Below, piece by piece: positions 10,262-21,663 of a stretch of DNA of 64,000 nucleotides. The first letter of the stretch is position 1. Each line of letters starts with the position of its first letter. The notes below the pieces were generated by a model. That model was not told where the DNA came from. It was given only the letters and a program-made list of their open reading frames with translations, and did no database searches. Source of the DNA: Calliopum simillimum (Eukaryota > Arthropoda > Insecta > Diptera > Lauxaniidae); contig OX638371.1 in assembly GCA_951812925.1 (NCBI GenBank), positions 39,902,101-39,966,100 on the forward strand, given 5' to 3'. Both the position numbers and the translations under genes were made by a program.

Positions 10262-11262
10262 ATTGGATATCGGCAAATATAAGCTGCCTGGAACTATTCC
10301 GAAAAGCTTTTCTTGCTTCTGTTTTCCGAAATTTGCAAAACCAACCGAGTTGTTGGTGCAAGTGCATAGAGGATAAAAAGTAATGTCATAATATGAACTA
10401 GCTGCCATGTTGTTAGAAATGAATAAAATAGGGTTCTATTTTCACAAAAAGATTACTTGAGGAGGTCAATTATAAAAATTTATTTCATTGTTATGCTAAC
10501 TCTACAATAAAAACTAATTTTTCTGTTACGATAACTCTACATGAACTAAGGGGGTCCAGAACAAAACGTTATAATTCCACTTTTTAAGTTTTTAAATTTT
10601 TTGACTGAATTCAATCCTACACATGTAAATATTGTCAAAAACCATAACATGGGTCAATAATTTACCGTTATTCAATACCAAAAGTAAGAATTACTATGAG
10701 ACGGATCAAAACGCTACATTTCCAAATTTGTTATCTAAACAACTTGAAAATTAATTGTCAGATAAATTAACTTTTTTATTATTTGTATTGTCCTAGAACC
10801 CTTCTAAACCACAACAACTGTTTTTAAAATAAATATATATCCTACTGACTTTAATTACTTTTGTGCGTTTATCCAAAAAAATTGTTAAGATGGATTAATT
10901 GCGTTTTGTTATCGACCTCCTCACTTGGTGTTGTGAAATTGGTGGCATTATGTTGAAAAAATTATATCTGTCAAAAACCTCATTATTATGGCACCAATTG
11001 TGTACGACAATATCGATTATATCAGCGATATAATTCTTTCAACATAATGCCATCAATTTCACATCATCAATAAATCTTTTTGTGAAAATAGAACCCTATT
11101 TTATTCATTTCTAACAACATGACAGGCAACTCATATTATGACGTTACTTTTGTCCATTTATGCACTTACACCGACAACTCCGTTGGTTTTTTTTTTTTTG
11201 TTTTGGAAAACGGAAGCAGGAAAAGTTTTTCAAAATAGTCCCAGGAATCATCCTGTAAATAG
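10262..11262. mobile_element. Foldback element with inner hairpin
   Basis: The outer arms (about 10280-10460 and 11075-11250) are inverted copies sharing AATAGGGTTCTATTTTCACA. An inner hairpin at about 10929-11067 pairs GTGAAATTGGTGGCATTATG with its inverse. A related fragment occurs at 52470-52600. No coding capacity; non-autonomous. Confidence 0.7.
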
Positions 11263-11906
11263 AATTATAAACACTGATTTTTGCCTTATTACTCTAGAAA
11301 TATATGTGCATTGAAGCGTTAGCTTTGTTTTTGCTTGCACTGAGGCAATGCTAAGTTTTTGTTCTAAGTTTTTTTGCTGAATTTTTTTTGAGTTAGTAAA
11401 GTTTTACTTTAAATTGACTACTTTGTTTTACAATTATTATAATCGGAATATTATTCACTGGAAAAAAATAAATCGCGTTAATTTGCAAAAATTACAATCT
11501 GCATGTTCGTTGGAATATAGTAAAATTCAATTGTACAGCCCATGTTCAGCCCATTTCAAAAACACAAAATAAATTGTACAGCCCATGTTCAGTCCATATG
11601 AAGCATCGTGTACGGCCAAAATGTCCTGCAAAAACACCATGTTTGGCCCTTGCACAGCCCAAAAAAGTACATAATGAAATTTGGCCCTTGTACAGCCTTT
11701 GCACAGTTGTAATTTAAAAATTGTTTTTTTTTTTTTACTGGGGAAGCTCTTGATTTTCCTTATCTGATGTTTTTTTTTTTTTTTTTTTTTTTTTGGAAAG
11801 TTTGTTTTGCACTTTTTTTTTAAAAAAAAAATTAACATACCATTAGATGTGTGTTGGTTTAATTCTTTTTCACATTTGTAGTATTGGCTGCTGAAGAAAT
11901 TTGGCT
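11263..11906. other. Spacer with short TGTACAGCCCATGTTCAG duplication
   Basis: A block containing TGTACAGCCCATGTTCAG occurs twice about 45 bp apart (near 11532 and 11577), with looser copies to 11700, then a poly-T tract (about 11770-11795). The Lys-rich minus ORF over it is an artefact of poly-T. Confidence 0.5.
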
Positions 11907-11909
11907 TTA

Positions 11910-12235
11910 TAGGGCTATTCTGGCGACAGTATTAGAGCTGTCAAACAGTTGCAAGCTGACAGTTTTTTGTTTATGTGAAAAAGTGAAGTAAGAAAAATTT
12001 AATTTTTATTTTAATTGTTTTTAATTGTTTTTGCAAGAAATTATTAAAATTATTGTCTAATTTTTGTTTGTTTATGAAAGTGAAAAAATTTCCATGGAGC
12101 ACACTGCGTTGTCCCATAGCCAAAAATCAAAATTTTTTGTGGCTCAAAATCTAACAATATTGATACCAATCGACAGGTAATTGTATCAATAAAATAAAAC
12201 CAAAATATTTAGGGGAAAAACTCAGTTTTCAAAAA
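11910..12235 (+). mobile_element. PIF/Harbinger 5' end, copy A
   Basis: Starts TAGGGCTATTCTGGCGACAG after a TTA flank (11907-11909) and matches 17372-17841 over about 320 bp, except that copy A lacks a ~140-bp block present at 17411-17550. Similarity stops abruptly after AAACTCAGTTTT, where copy B goes on into GGCTACGCTG. No matching 3' end is found before 17.37 kb. Confidence 0.85.
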
Positions 12236-12528
12236 ATTTTTAATGCTTTGAAAAATATTTCAAAAAATAGTAAAACGATTTAAAAATATATTGAAATTTA
12301 AATCAATTTATTTAATAAAAAAAAAAAAAAAACAAATATCATTTACATGTGCATTTTTTTGGTGTTTTAAATTATAACACATCATCCTTGCATAATTTGT
12401 TTGCAAAAGTACAAACATACTTTCTGAACATCCTTGCATAATTTGTTTGCAAAAAGAAGCAAATTAAAGAATCTTGAATTTGAACATACTTTCATATACA
12501 ATCAACAATGTTCCAAAACAGTAAGTAT
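12236..12528. other. Junction between PIF end A and MMS22L exon
   Basis: AT-rich; contains a repeated ATCCTTGCATAATTTGTTTG (near 12385 and 12430). Further MMS22L exons would be expected here or at lower coordinates (minus strand), but none was recognised. Confidence 0.4.
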
Positions 12529-13575
12529 CTAAAAAAACCACTGATTGTAATTTGAAATAAATTGTTGTTTAAGAAATGGTAAAGTGTGCGCATTTAATGC
12601 CTTTAGCACATCTGTTCCCTGTTGTTCAACATGTTGCAGTTTAGTGAAAATTATATGCAAAGCTTGTAGGGTGCGTTCCTGCTCTGATGGCGTACAGCTA
12701 GATAAAAAATTAGGCATCCAAGTATCGATGAGCAACGCTTCGCCGCGTTTAAAATTATCTGCATGTTCAAAGATGTCCAGCAATGCATCGGCGATAATTT
12801 TTGATACAGATAAATCGTAACGTACAGTTGAAAGTTGTTGTAATAATTTTTTCACATAATCAGATATATCAAAGGAGTTTTCAGCGAAAAGTATTAGTAA
12901 AGCCATATGTCCCTTAGTGACGGCAATTTGCTTGGATGTTGTCACTTTATCTAATGCAATGGAGAGCAATTTATCACGCAGCTTAGGCGCAACATCTACC
13001 AAATCGCCGCTTAGCGCCAAAACAAGAAATAACTCAATTAAATGATGTATGCCTGTTTCATTTAAAGCTAAAAACTTTTGCAAACTAAATTTTGAGTAAA
13101 TGCGTCCTAAAAGCTTTTGCGCTTGATTATTTAGCTGTGCATGTAAGAAACGTTCCAAAGTTTTTCCCAAAAACAAAATGAGTAGCGTATAACTGCCAAG
13201 ATTAGCATCAGAAAACTGATCTTTTGACAGCAATTGACGATATTTTTCTAAATAGCTTTTACCACTAGTACATGCTATTGCCAAATTAGCTGGTGCTGCA
13301 CCAGCAATATAGAATGAGGAATTTAAGCGCTTGTGAAAATGCTCCCTAAGTAGCTGTGCCACATTTACTTTGGGTCGCCACCATTGCAATAATGTTGGCA
13401 TTAAAATACAGATATAAATACGTGATTCTTCTTCATTGGAATTAGAGTTGAAAAATGTTTGAGTATATTGCTCAAGCATTGCATAATTTTCAGCCTCTTC
13501 AGCAGTGGCACGTGTATATTGTGGCCCTTCCAATACACCATTTGTACGGTAGCCAAAAAGACGACATAGCGCAGC
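12529..13575 (-). CDS. mms22l: MMS22L homologue, central exon
   Basis: MMS22L binds TONSL and helps load RAD51 at stalled or broken replication forks in the nucleus. The open frame runs about 349 codons after a TTGCAG acceptor at 13576. It aligns by eye with the middle of animal MMS22L: LNSSFYI, SYTLLILFLGKTLE, GRIYSKF, then TSKQIAVTKGHMALLILFAE all have close counterparts in the vertebrate protein in the same order. The protein ends at a TAG with ...SNYNQWFF, roughly where the central third of the family ends. The conserved C-terminal domain is absent from the window. The upstream Met of the ORF (13602) lies before the acceptor, so the exon boundary was preferred. No clear donor follows the end. 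Similarity is strong, but whether this copy is functional is doubtful (see the exon at 14528). Confidence 0.85.
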   Translation of the reverse strand, partial: AALCRLFGYRTNGVLEGPQYTRATAEEAENYAMLEQYTQTFFNSNSNEEESRIYICILMPTLLQWWRPKVNVAQLLREHFHKRLNSSFYIAGAAPANLAIACTSGKSYLEKYRQLLSKDQFSDANLGSYTLLILFLGKTLERFLHAQLNNQAQKLLGRIYSKFSLQKFLALNETGIHHLIELFLVLALSGDLVDVAPKLRDKLLSIALDKVTTSKQIAVTKGHMALLILFAENSFDISDYVKKLLQQLSTVRYDLSVSKIIADALLDIFEHADNFKRGEALLIDTWMPNFLSSCTPSEQERTLQALHIIFTKLQHVEQQGTDVLKALNAHTLPFLKQQFISNYNQWFF

Positions 13576-14527
13576 TGCAATCCAATTCAAAAACTCACAC
13601 AAATTATGAAGTTAGTTTATTGACTGTTTTTTTTTATTGCTTGTATAGTACTAATGAAGGTACCAACGCGCTTTTTCTAAATTAAAGTTGATTTACTGAA
13701 AAGATATCTGTAAGAAAGAAAAAATTCAATTTAAGCTATCTAAAAAATACACTGCACTACAGCAAAAAACCCCAATACTTTTGAAAAGTGTTTTAAGTAT
13801 TTATATGTTGTCCTCCTACACACGAATATGCTATCCACTTTTTGGGTCACGTAAGGTTTACTGTAAAACCGGCTTAGTAGGAAGCCGGTGATATTTCTTA
13901 TAATGTAAAATAAGCTTAAAATAGAAAGTGTTCCAATATTTATGATTGTAGCCTTATTAGAAAGGTATTACAGAGTAAATTTTACTTAAGGTTGGAAAAA
14001 AAAAATTAAAATTCCACCAGATGACGCTTTGAAATTAATTTAAAGTCAAAAATTGGGGTAAAATTAGAGAAAAACCGAAACTAAGATCACTAAATTTGAA
14101 AATGATAGCTGCTTTAGGTTCAAAGGTATAGAATGGGGTGCAACACCTATTCGCTTAATCCCGCCAAGTTTGACAATTTTGAGTGGTAGGAACAATTTAT
14201 ATAGTAGCGAAAAATTACATATGTTTTTTGGTGTTTTTTTAACTTTTAGGTCATAAAATCTCAAAAACCATAAGGAATAGAGCAATTATGATTCCGGAAT
14301 CAAAATAAAAAAAATACTTCGGAATGAATGCATAGCTTTGGTCAAAAGAACCGAACTTTTATGTTTTCTTGAGTGCTAGTGAAAGACCAACAGGAGACCT
14401 TTATGGAGACCAAAATACACCAGAAACTCTTGGGGTTTTCGAAATTGTTGTAGTGTTACTGGATAGTTTTTAATTTTTATTTACCCAGTTTGGTTTTCAA
14501 TTTCTCTATAATTTTGTTGAATATTGT
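13576..14527 (-). other. Intronic or lost part of MMS22L
   Basis: About 40 residues expected between the flanking exons are not found as a clean exon. Just beyond the stop at 14528 a +2 frame reads LLNNIQQNYREIENQTG before a GTAAAT donor-like site, matching the expected position of the next family segment. The rest is AT-rich intron-like DNA. Confidence 0.4.
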
Positions 14528-15098
14528 TCAAAAGTTGAACCTATTATCTGGCTCATATTGCTGTAGAAATAACTGCAATATTAACCAGAACTCCTTAAAG
14601 CAGGTACATGGAAATGGTGAACTATAGAGCAACTCTGCCGAGCGCTTCTTTAGAAAATTATACAGTGAGCAAGTTAACAAATCTTCAAAAATGCGTTCCA
14701 AATGCATTGTTAAAGGTTCAGTTGTTGTTTGATTTTCTTCAGATGCTGTGGAAACTTTATTCCTATTATTATTTTCATGTTTTTGCAACAAAAATAAATA
14801 CAATAATTTCCATTCAAGAGCTCCATGCAACAGATGATATGCAGGTACATTGCATTCATTACCCTTCGAGCTATTGGCAAAATAAATAAGTTTCCAAGTA
14901 TCAACATCAGTAACGCGATTTAATAGATTGCTTAAACGCAAAACATGGCTGCGCAATTGTGCCCAATGTTTTTCTGTGGTATTATGTAGCAGTATGTACA
15001 GCAGTTGTGTAACTTGTCCGCGTCGTTGATAATTCGACAATTCATCGATAGCACCAATGGGTCCTTTTACACTAGTCATAAGATATTGAATATTCATG
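14528..15098 (-). CDS. mms22l: MMS22L homologue, N-terminal exon 3
   Basis: Begins at the acceptor TTTACAG/CATGAAT (15099) in phase with the previous exon, whose donor leaves TG to give Cys. It encodes the MMS22L N-terminal region: YHLLHGALEWKLLYLFLL, then ERIFEDLLTCSLYNFLKKR and SSPFPCTCFKEFWLILQLF. These match the vertebrate LLHLHLDIHWLVLEILY and CPCLCIKELWVLLIHL blocks in order. The frame ends in TGA right after FNF. Extension in another frame looks MMS22L-like, so a small deletion or frameshift near 14530, or an assembly error, is likely. Confidence 0.8.
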
Positions 15099-15240
15099 CT
15101 GTAAATAAAGATAAAGATACAAAAATATATCAATATTCAAAAGGGATATTGCTGAAACTATGAACGATTGAAAGCCACAATCATAGTTAAATCCATAATA
15201 CAATAGCATACAGTACCATGGTAAAATCACAAACACTCAC

Positions 15241-15342
15241 CATGCATCGCCAAATAAAAATTGCTCAGTGGATTTATTGTGTAAATGGTTTGCTTTGAAT
15301 TCGTATGCCGTGAGTGTTATTTCATCTATTGCCGGAAATTTT
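15241..15342 (-). CDS. mms22l: MMS22L homologue, exon 2 (approximate)
   Basis: Reads AIDEITLTAYEFKANHLHNK and ends at a GTGAGT donor (15239-15240). Position and residue pattern fit the vertebrate EEDTLEIFGIQW...NSSREL segment. The 3' junction joins exon 3 in phase. The acceptor is uncertain; AAGAG/A near 15343 keeps phase with exon 1, but its pyrimidine tract is weak. An A-rich tract at 15470-15525 lies in the preceding intron. Confidence 0.6.
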
Positions 15343-16071
15343 CTCTTGTCATTGACACACAGTAAAAATTTTAGTTTAATTTTAAAACCAAAAAAAGAAT
15401 TTATATAGAACAATGCCAAAAAAAGTTTTAATTTTAAATTGTTTTGGAATAAATAAAGAGAGGGAGGACAATGAAAAAAAAAAAAAAAAAATTTAAATTT
15501 AATTGAAAAAAAAAAAAAACAAGCCATCCATACTGAGATTCGAACAAAGGGTACAACATCTTGTGTACATAAATTACGAAGTCTTTAGCTCACTCGGCTA
15601 TCAAATGTATTGACGTAGTTGTGTGAAATTTGTATTTAAACAATTGAAAAAGAAAATTTTTTTTTTGTTATTTTGTTCTCGTTCTTTTTTTATGCTCTTT
15701 TGAGAAATAAAGTTTTTCAAATTTTAAAACTAAAAAGTCTCTCCAAGCTAAATTAAAACTTTGATGGCATTAGTTGCAAACCAAAAGTATTAAAATTGGC
15801 GCAGAGAATATTTTAATACTTTTCTTGGACTTATTTTAAAACTAAAAATGATTAGTTTTTTGAATTTAAAGTTATTTTAGGATTGTTTTTAAGCCACTTT
15901 GGTATTAAAAAATTGAAAAAACTAAACGGTTTAAAGGTAAATATTTTTTGTGATAAAATTAAAACCTACCGGAATAAATTTCAACCTTTTTTGGAATAAA
16001 TTTTGAATTTAATACCAAAGCAGTTTAAAATCAATACCGAATGGAATCAAAAGTAAACTATCACTTTTTAC

Positions 16072-16265
16072 TGTGCACTTAAAATAAAACTATTTTTAAT
16101 AAATCCATCATTCGTAAACTGCGATTTGATGGAATCTTCACCAGTGCAGTGGAATTCTGGTAAGACATTTGTTATTAACTCTGTGTTTTGGTGTTGAGTT
16201 GGTTCAATGCACAAACACGAAAATAATGCATCGTCCTCGTCCAATTCAAATAAATCAAAATCCAT
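16072..16265 (-). CDS. mms22l: MMS22L homologue, first exon
   Basis: ATG at 16265 in an AAAATGG context starts an acidic N-terminus MDFDLFELDEDDALFSCLCI. The following FHCTG segment resembles the Cys-containing start of family members. The upstream in-frame ATG at 16298 gives a hydrophobic leader and is less likely. The donor is GTAAAA at 16071. Intron 1 (about 16071-15343) is unusually rich in A/T but carries no recognised TE. Assignment rests on position and weak similarity. Confidence 0.55.
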
Positions 16266-16471
16266 TTTAATTGTAAAACATGAATAAAACAAAACCAATT
16301 TATTTACAATGACCTAAAATATAAACATTTGAACAGCTGAGATTGCATTTTTCGCGGCTCTGAGGGATATGCTCAGTTGAATCTTATGCCCATAAACCGA
16401 CGTTTCTAAAGAGAGATATACACACGATCAAATTAATAAGTACTCTGTGTATTTTATCAAGGAAATGTCTA
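16266..16471. other. Putative 5' flank of MMS22L
   Basis: About 200 bp separate the start codon from the next mobile element, so any promoter is short or disrupted. No TATA or Inr element could be assigned with confidence. Confidence 0.3.
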
Positions 16472-16776
16472 TACGGGGCGAAAACTCTCAATTAGCTCTC
16501 TCTCTCTCTCAATTTACTCAATTAGCGTACGCGAAATCCAGTGAAGTTTTTTCCCCCGGGGAACTTGATTAATTTATGTACTGATCCGCGGCCGAAGGCC
16601 GCCGCGAAGCCGATGTTGGATGTCTGACGGGTTTAAATCCTACCTCTACTTTTTTTGGTAAATTACTGTTGTAACGAAGCTGCGTCCCGGGGGAAAAAAC
16701 TTCGCTGGATTTCGCGTACGCTAATTGAGATTTCGCGTACGCTAATTGAGTTTTCGCGTACGCGAGTCCCCCCGTA
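16472..16776. mobile_element. 305-bp GC-rich MITE with tRNA-like core
   Basis: Bounded by TACGGGG...CCCCGTA with TA flanks (16470-16471, 16777-16778). Inner inverted blocks pair GCGAAATCCAGTGAAG with CTTCGCTGGATTTCGC, and TTCGCGTACGCTAATTGAG is tandemly repeated at the right. The core CCGCGGCCGAAGGCCGCC followed by GACGGGTTTAAATCCTACC resembles a pol III B box/T-arm. The same core is at 56075-56160 inverted. Could be a SINE-like insert inside a MITE. Confidence 0.6.
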
Positions 16777-17371
16777 TAGACAGACTCTTTTATCAATTTT
16801 CCTTTTTTTTAAAAACTAGCTAAAATTTATCTTATAAATCGAAAAGCTTTCTACACTCCATTCTCACTGCCTTTGTTGACCAGGCCAAAATAACAAAATC
16901 TTGATAATCAAGGATCCACATTCACACTTTTTACCTTGATCAGATGAATGCTGAATAAGCACTAACCAGGATAGTTTTCCATAAAAAAAACTTTTCTGTT
17001 TATTTATATGGAAAAATGTATGGAAAAATGTAAACAAATAAAAATTTACTAATAATGAATTGTTTTAGAGACCTTTTTTATATAAATATGCAGATTTTTT
17101 TAACTGGCTCTAGGTCATGTACACATTTCAATTAAAAGATTTTGGAAACTTTTTTAATTTAATATCTTTATTATTCCAATATTTCGAGTTGAGCTATAAC
17201 TCATCATCAGGGTGCTAAAAAGTAAATATAAAACAATAAACTATTTAACACAAATTCCACAAAATTTTTAACAATGCACTATTCTTACATTTAATTTTAT
17301 ATGCTTAACTTAACACGGAGTCACTAAAACTAATTTTTGTTGTTGCTGATTCCCTCCTTTTGACTTACTAA
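16777..17371. other. Spacer
   Basis: AT-rich. Nothing beyond short T-runs and a TAACTCATCATCAGGGTGC-like block near 17200 was recognised. Confidence 0.4.
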
Positions 17372-18452
17372 TAGGGCTATTCTGGCGACAGTATTAAAGC
17401 TGTCAAACAGCTCACCACAGTCTTCACTGCTACGAAAGTAGTAACGAAGATGTTTTGGTATTCTGGTTGCATTTAGAAAGCTCTTTTCCGCCTTTATGAA
17501 TACAACTTTTAATACCTGCTAAGTAGGAGGTCTTAGAGTTCTCTTACAGCTGTCAGTTGCAAGCTGACAGTTTTTTGTTTATGTGAAAAAGTGAAGTAAG
17601 AAAAATGTAATTTTTATTTTAATTGTTTTTAATTGTTTTTGCAAGAAATTATTAAAATTATTGTCTAATTTTTGTTTGTTTATGAAAGTGAAAAAATTTC
17701 CATGGAGCACACTGCGTTGTCCCATAGCCAAAAATCAAAATTTTTTGTGGCTCAAAATCTAACAATATTGATACCAATCGACAGGTAATTGTATCAATAA
17801 AATAAAACCAAAATATTTAGGGGAAAAACTCAGTTTTGGCTACGCTGTGACACTTCAAAGTTGAGATATTTTTCAAAAAAAAACATGTTTTCTTCAATTC
17901 GTTTTCGGTTCTCTTAAACAAATAATTATCAAAAATTTGTGTTTTGATTAAACTAAGCGAAGTAAATTTTTTTTATTATAAATAATATTAAGGTAAATAA
18001 ATAGATTTAAAAATTTTTGAAAATATATAATTTAATATATATTGTAGTGGTTTAAATATATGATATCATCAAAGGAAAAACTTCAGAAATTGACAAATCC
18101 TATAAAAATAAGTGCCGTTTTTGTTTTAGTCTTCTAGTACAGATTCTATATAACCAGGAACTGCAAATAACTTTTCCTTTTTCGTCCTACAAATAATTTT
18201 TTTTTTTTAAAAAATGCTTAAAAGGAAAAATTTGCATGATATATAAAATTTATGCTGAAATTTTTTTTTTTTGTTTTTATTAAAACAAATGGTTTCAAAA
18301 GTCCATAAAACATTATTTCTACTACGTATATTACAAAAACACATATTTTAAAGCTAAATAAAAAAATCGTTATATATGGGGCTTAAGAAAATCGTCCTAA
18401 ACACCTCGTTTTTAGCAAAACTATAAAGTTTACAACAAATCCGAAATCATTT

Positions 18453-20685
18453 TTGAGCTCAGCAGCCCCACTTCCAGCCACTCCTTCTATTTTTGACCAT
18501 TTTTTGTATGGGCTCAACGCACTGTGTGGAGGAATAATTTCTGCACAACATTATATCGCGCCGCGCAAGAACGAGACGCCATATTTTGGAAAAACGTCGA
18601 AAATTATTAAAGCTGAGGAAGACTACCGATCCATTCAATATGAAGGAGGAGTCATTTCAAGAGAATTACAGACTGCCAAAAAATATCTGTGCAGACCTCA
18701 TTTCTGAGCTGGAGCAGCATGACAATCAATCGTCAGCAACTCCGTTTCGCTTGCGTTTTTTAGCAGCTCTGTATTTTTTGGCCATGGCTCCTACCAGCAA
18801 TGCATTGGCAATGCATTTGGAAATGCAATGAGCCAATCATCCATTTCTCGATCCATTTATCATATAACGAGATTGATTGTTGAACATAAAAGGAACGAAA
18901 TTAGTTTTCCCCAGCGTGAAAATGAGCAGACTGCATTAAAATTGGGGTAAGAAAAGTGGGAACAATTTTACTTTAGAAACTGTTTTTGTTTCATTTTTTT
19001 TTTTTGCCCAAATAGGGCTATGTGAATTTATTACAACACCGAAAACAAAAAGTTGTGGTCGAACTTACTCTCCGAGATATAGCCATCGGCAGATCGGGAT
19101 ATATCTTTTATAAAAACAAGTATAAGTTGGGAACCCCTGGATGGATTTTAAAAATATGAAGTCATATGAAAGGTATTTCACCAAGCTCTATAATTGCAAT
19201 ACAAAATTTTAATTTGAGTCATAGTTTTGGAGATATGACAATTTTTCAAAAATTAACCCCATTTTTTTCCCAAAAAACTGTAATTTTTCCAAAATATGTA
19301 TTATTAACCTATAATTTTAATAACTAAATTAGAAAACCCAATTTATTTCCTTTCATTTAATATGCAACACGTATCTGAATTTGCATCATTAATAAATTTT
19401 TATAGAAAAAAACAAAAATGGACCAAATCAATTTTCTTGAAATTAGGAACTTTAAACAGCAACAGACAACAATTTTGTACAACAATTATATAGTCCGGTA
19501 AAATACCTTTCATATGACATCAATATTTTTAAAATCCATCCAAGGGTTCCCAACTTATACCATTTTATATAAGAGATATATCCCGATCTTTCGATGGCTA
19601 TGTCTCCGAAAGTTGATCCGCCCAAACATTTTTGATTGCAGAAAGAATTTCTTAGAATTAAAAGCTTAACAAACCAAACAAGGTTTAAAAAAATATTTAA
19701 CAGTGGCTCATCCAACATTAAGCTGAAAAGTGATACCTATCAGTATTATTTATTTATTTATGAAATTGAATAACGAACGCGCTTTTTCAGTTTCTATAAC
19801 AAATTTGGCATAAAAGGGACAAAAGGAGCGGTTGACTGCACACATGTGTCCATTGTTACGCCATCAAGTGCAGATACTGAAAACTCAGTAAAGCTGTATA
19901 TGAATCGTAAAGGATTCTACAGTGTAAATGTTGAAGCAGTACGTTTTATCTATTATTATAAATTATTGAAACAGGTTTACTTTAAGGACAATGCCCCGAT
20001 TTGAAGTTATAGTCGATTTTATAAAAGTTATATCCGGATCTTCCAAATCCAGTCGACACTTTTGACTTCAAAATTGTTTTTGTTTTGGAAGATTCCACTA
20101 TCGCTGAGAATTTAAATCAAATCAGAGCATTGTCGTTAAAGTAATCTTAAGCCAACTTATTTACTTACTTAACAATTTACTCCATTTAAGATATGCGAGC
20201 ATAAACTAATTTTTACGTCGTTAAATGCCAGATTTCCGGGCTCGTGTCACGATTCCGGAATTTGGACAACATCTCCGGCCAGAATTAGTTTGCTCCGAAA
20301 TCACCGTCCTGGTCAGTCAACTTGGCTCTTGGAGGACCAAAGCAAAGGATGTTCAATAAAATACATGCCAAAGCCAGAAACACGGTGGGGCGGGGGAAAG
20401 GGCATTTGGAGTATTAAAGGGGCGATTCAGATGTCTGTCCAAAGAACGAGTACTATACTATAGTCATGAGCGAGTGGCTTATATAATTTATGCATGTGCA
20501 ATTTCGCATAACATATTATTCAAAAATGGTATCGAGTTAGAAGAGTCAGACGAAGAAGATATTGATGTCGATTTTGAGAGTGTTGACTCTGAACCATTGC
20601 CTGCTAGAGCAATGCAATATTTTAGAGAGGGAACTCGAATACGTGAATCATATGTCTCATCTCTGAAGCCATCACATTCAAATTA
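18453..20685 (+). pseudogene. PIF/Harbinger (HARBI1-like) transposase
   Basis: A DDE nuclease that would cut and paste the element. Exon 1 (about 18453-18948, donor GTAAGA) has the helical N-terminal part with SFQENYRLPKNI, PFRLRFLAALYFLA and MSQSSISRSIYHITRLI. Exon 2 (19791-19938) carries KGAVDCTHVSIV, the first catalytic Asp, then YMNRKGFYSVNV. Exon 3 (20191-20685) has NARFPGSCHDSGIW with the second Asp, AKARNTV, and GERAFGVLKGRFRCL with the last acidic residue, then a poly-acidic tail. Breaks: a frameshift near 18790, a deletion of the GDSGYP-type segment near 20310-20340, and a frameshift near 20395. Intron 1 holds a foldback. The family is certain; the gene is dead. Confidence 0.85.
19040..19650. 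repeat. Foldback in transposase intron 1
   Basis: Inverted arms at about 19050-19200 and 19480-19640 share GATCGGGATATATCTTTTAT-like and ATGGATTTTAAAAATAT-like blocks. The whole lies between the exon 1 donor and exon 2 acceptor, so it can be spliced out. Confidence 0.7.
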
Positions 20686-20739
20686 AATTATTTTTGTTTA
20701 TGATTCGGAAGTACATATGACCAAATGACGAACATAATA

Positions 20740-21663
20740 GCTTTGTTTGATGACTGGTCTAGAGTAGTCAAAAGTGTTCGATGAAACTTTTTCCTGCTCT
20801 AGCTTGCTCTACTCTACTCTGAAATTTGTTTTATGAGTCTGATCTAAACTGCTATTTTGCTTTTTTCTGCTCTAGCTTTTTATGTAGAGCAAGTAAGAGC
20901 AGAAAACTGTCATAGAAAATGACAATATAAAAAAAAATAAAATTTTGATTATCATTTCATTGATTTGTAACAATTCACTTTCTTATAAAAAGAAAATTAT
21001 TTAACTTTGCGGTATTCACTTCGGAATTTCTGATTTGCTTATGCGCTTAGCAGAAATTTTCTTCGGCAGCTTTAAGAAGTGCTTCGGCACATTCAATGGC
21101 AATAGCAGTTTCAGCTCCAGACTCATCAGTGGTGTTGAACTCAACTAATATACATAAAATGTGCAGGCTTCAGAGACATGGAAACTTTCTTCGGCCAAAA
21201 CTTGCACTCATGAATTGGTAGTGATGGTGCCGCTGGAAACAAAGCCTGTACAACGACTGACTTGATGCGTGTGACAAGGAAACGGGCATTTTTCGCAAAG
21301 GACATTTTGAAGTGGATTTATCTTTTCATAAGTGAATTTATGTGATGGAGGCCTAATTGCATTGAATATACTATTTTGTAATGATAAATATTACGAAAAA
21401 TAAAATGCAGGAAATAAATTTAACAGCTTTTGTGTTAGTAAAATGTCCATGGAGTGAATATCTCATATTCTTGATAAATTTTTTTTTTTACTTTTAAACG
21501 TCAATAATTATAAAGTGTCAGCTGATTTACTAAGTTGCTCGTTTTGTGTTTTTTGAAATTTTTGTTGCGCTGCTTTAGTCTGCTCTAAAAGTAATATGAC
21601 AATATTTCAAAAGCTGCTCTACTCTACTCTGCTCTACTCCGATCCAAGTTCGTCAAACAAAGC
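20740..21663. mobile_element. 924-bp TA-flanked element, GCTTTGTTTGA ends
   Basis: TIRs GCTTTGTTTGA...TCAAACAAAGC sit between TA (20738-20739) and TA (21664-21665). Subterminal CTGCTCTACTCTACTCT repeats occur at both ends. Inserted just after the transposase stop. It carries a host-like ORF on minus (21047-21305). Confidence 0.75.
21047..21305 (-). pseudogene. Unidentified ORF inside the 924-bp element
   Basis: ATG at 21305 (context AAAATGT) opens MSFAKNARFLVTRIKSVVVQ, continuing with Pro/Ala-rich and KFWPKK segments. A TGA follows FMYIS. After a one-base shift, VEFNTTDESGAETAIAIEC continues to TAA at 21047. An intron junction (TATTAG) or frameshift could explain the break. Composition is more host-like than the surroundings. 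Not recognised; it may be a captured gene fragment. Confidence 0.4.

Noticed and set aside
11527..11838. Lys-rich minus ORF
   Set aside because: Produced by a poly-T tract and short duplications.
16590..16660. A functional tRNA gene in the GC-rich core
   Set aside because: Only a B-box-like part is convincing; no full cloverleaf or anticodon arm could be drawn.
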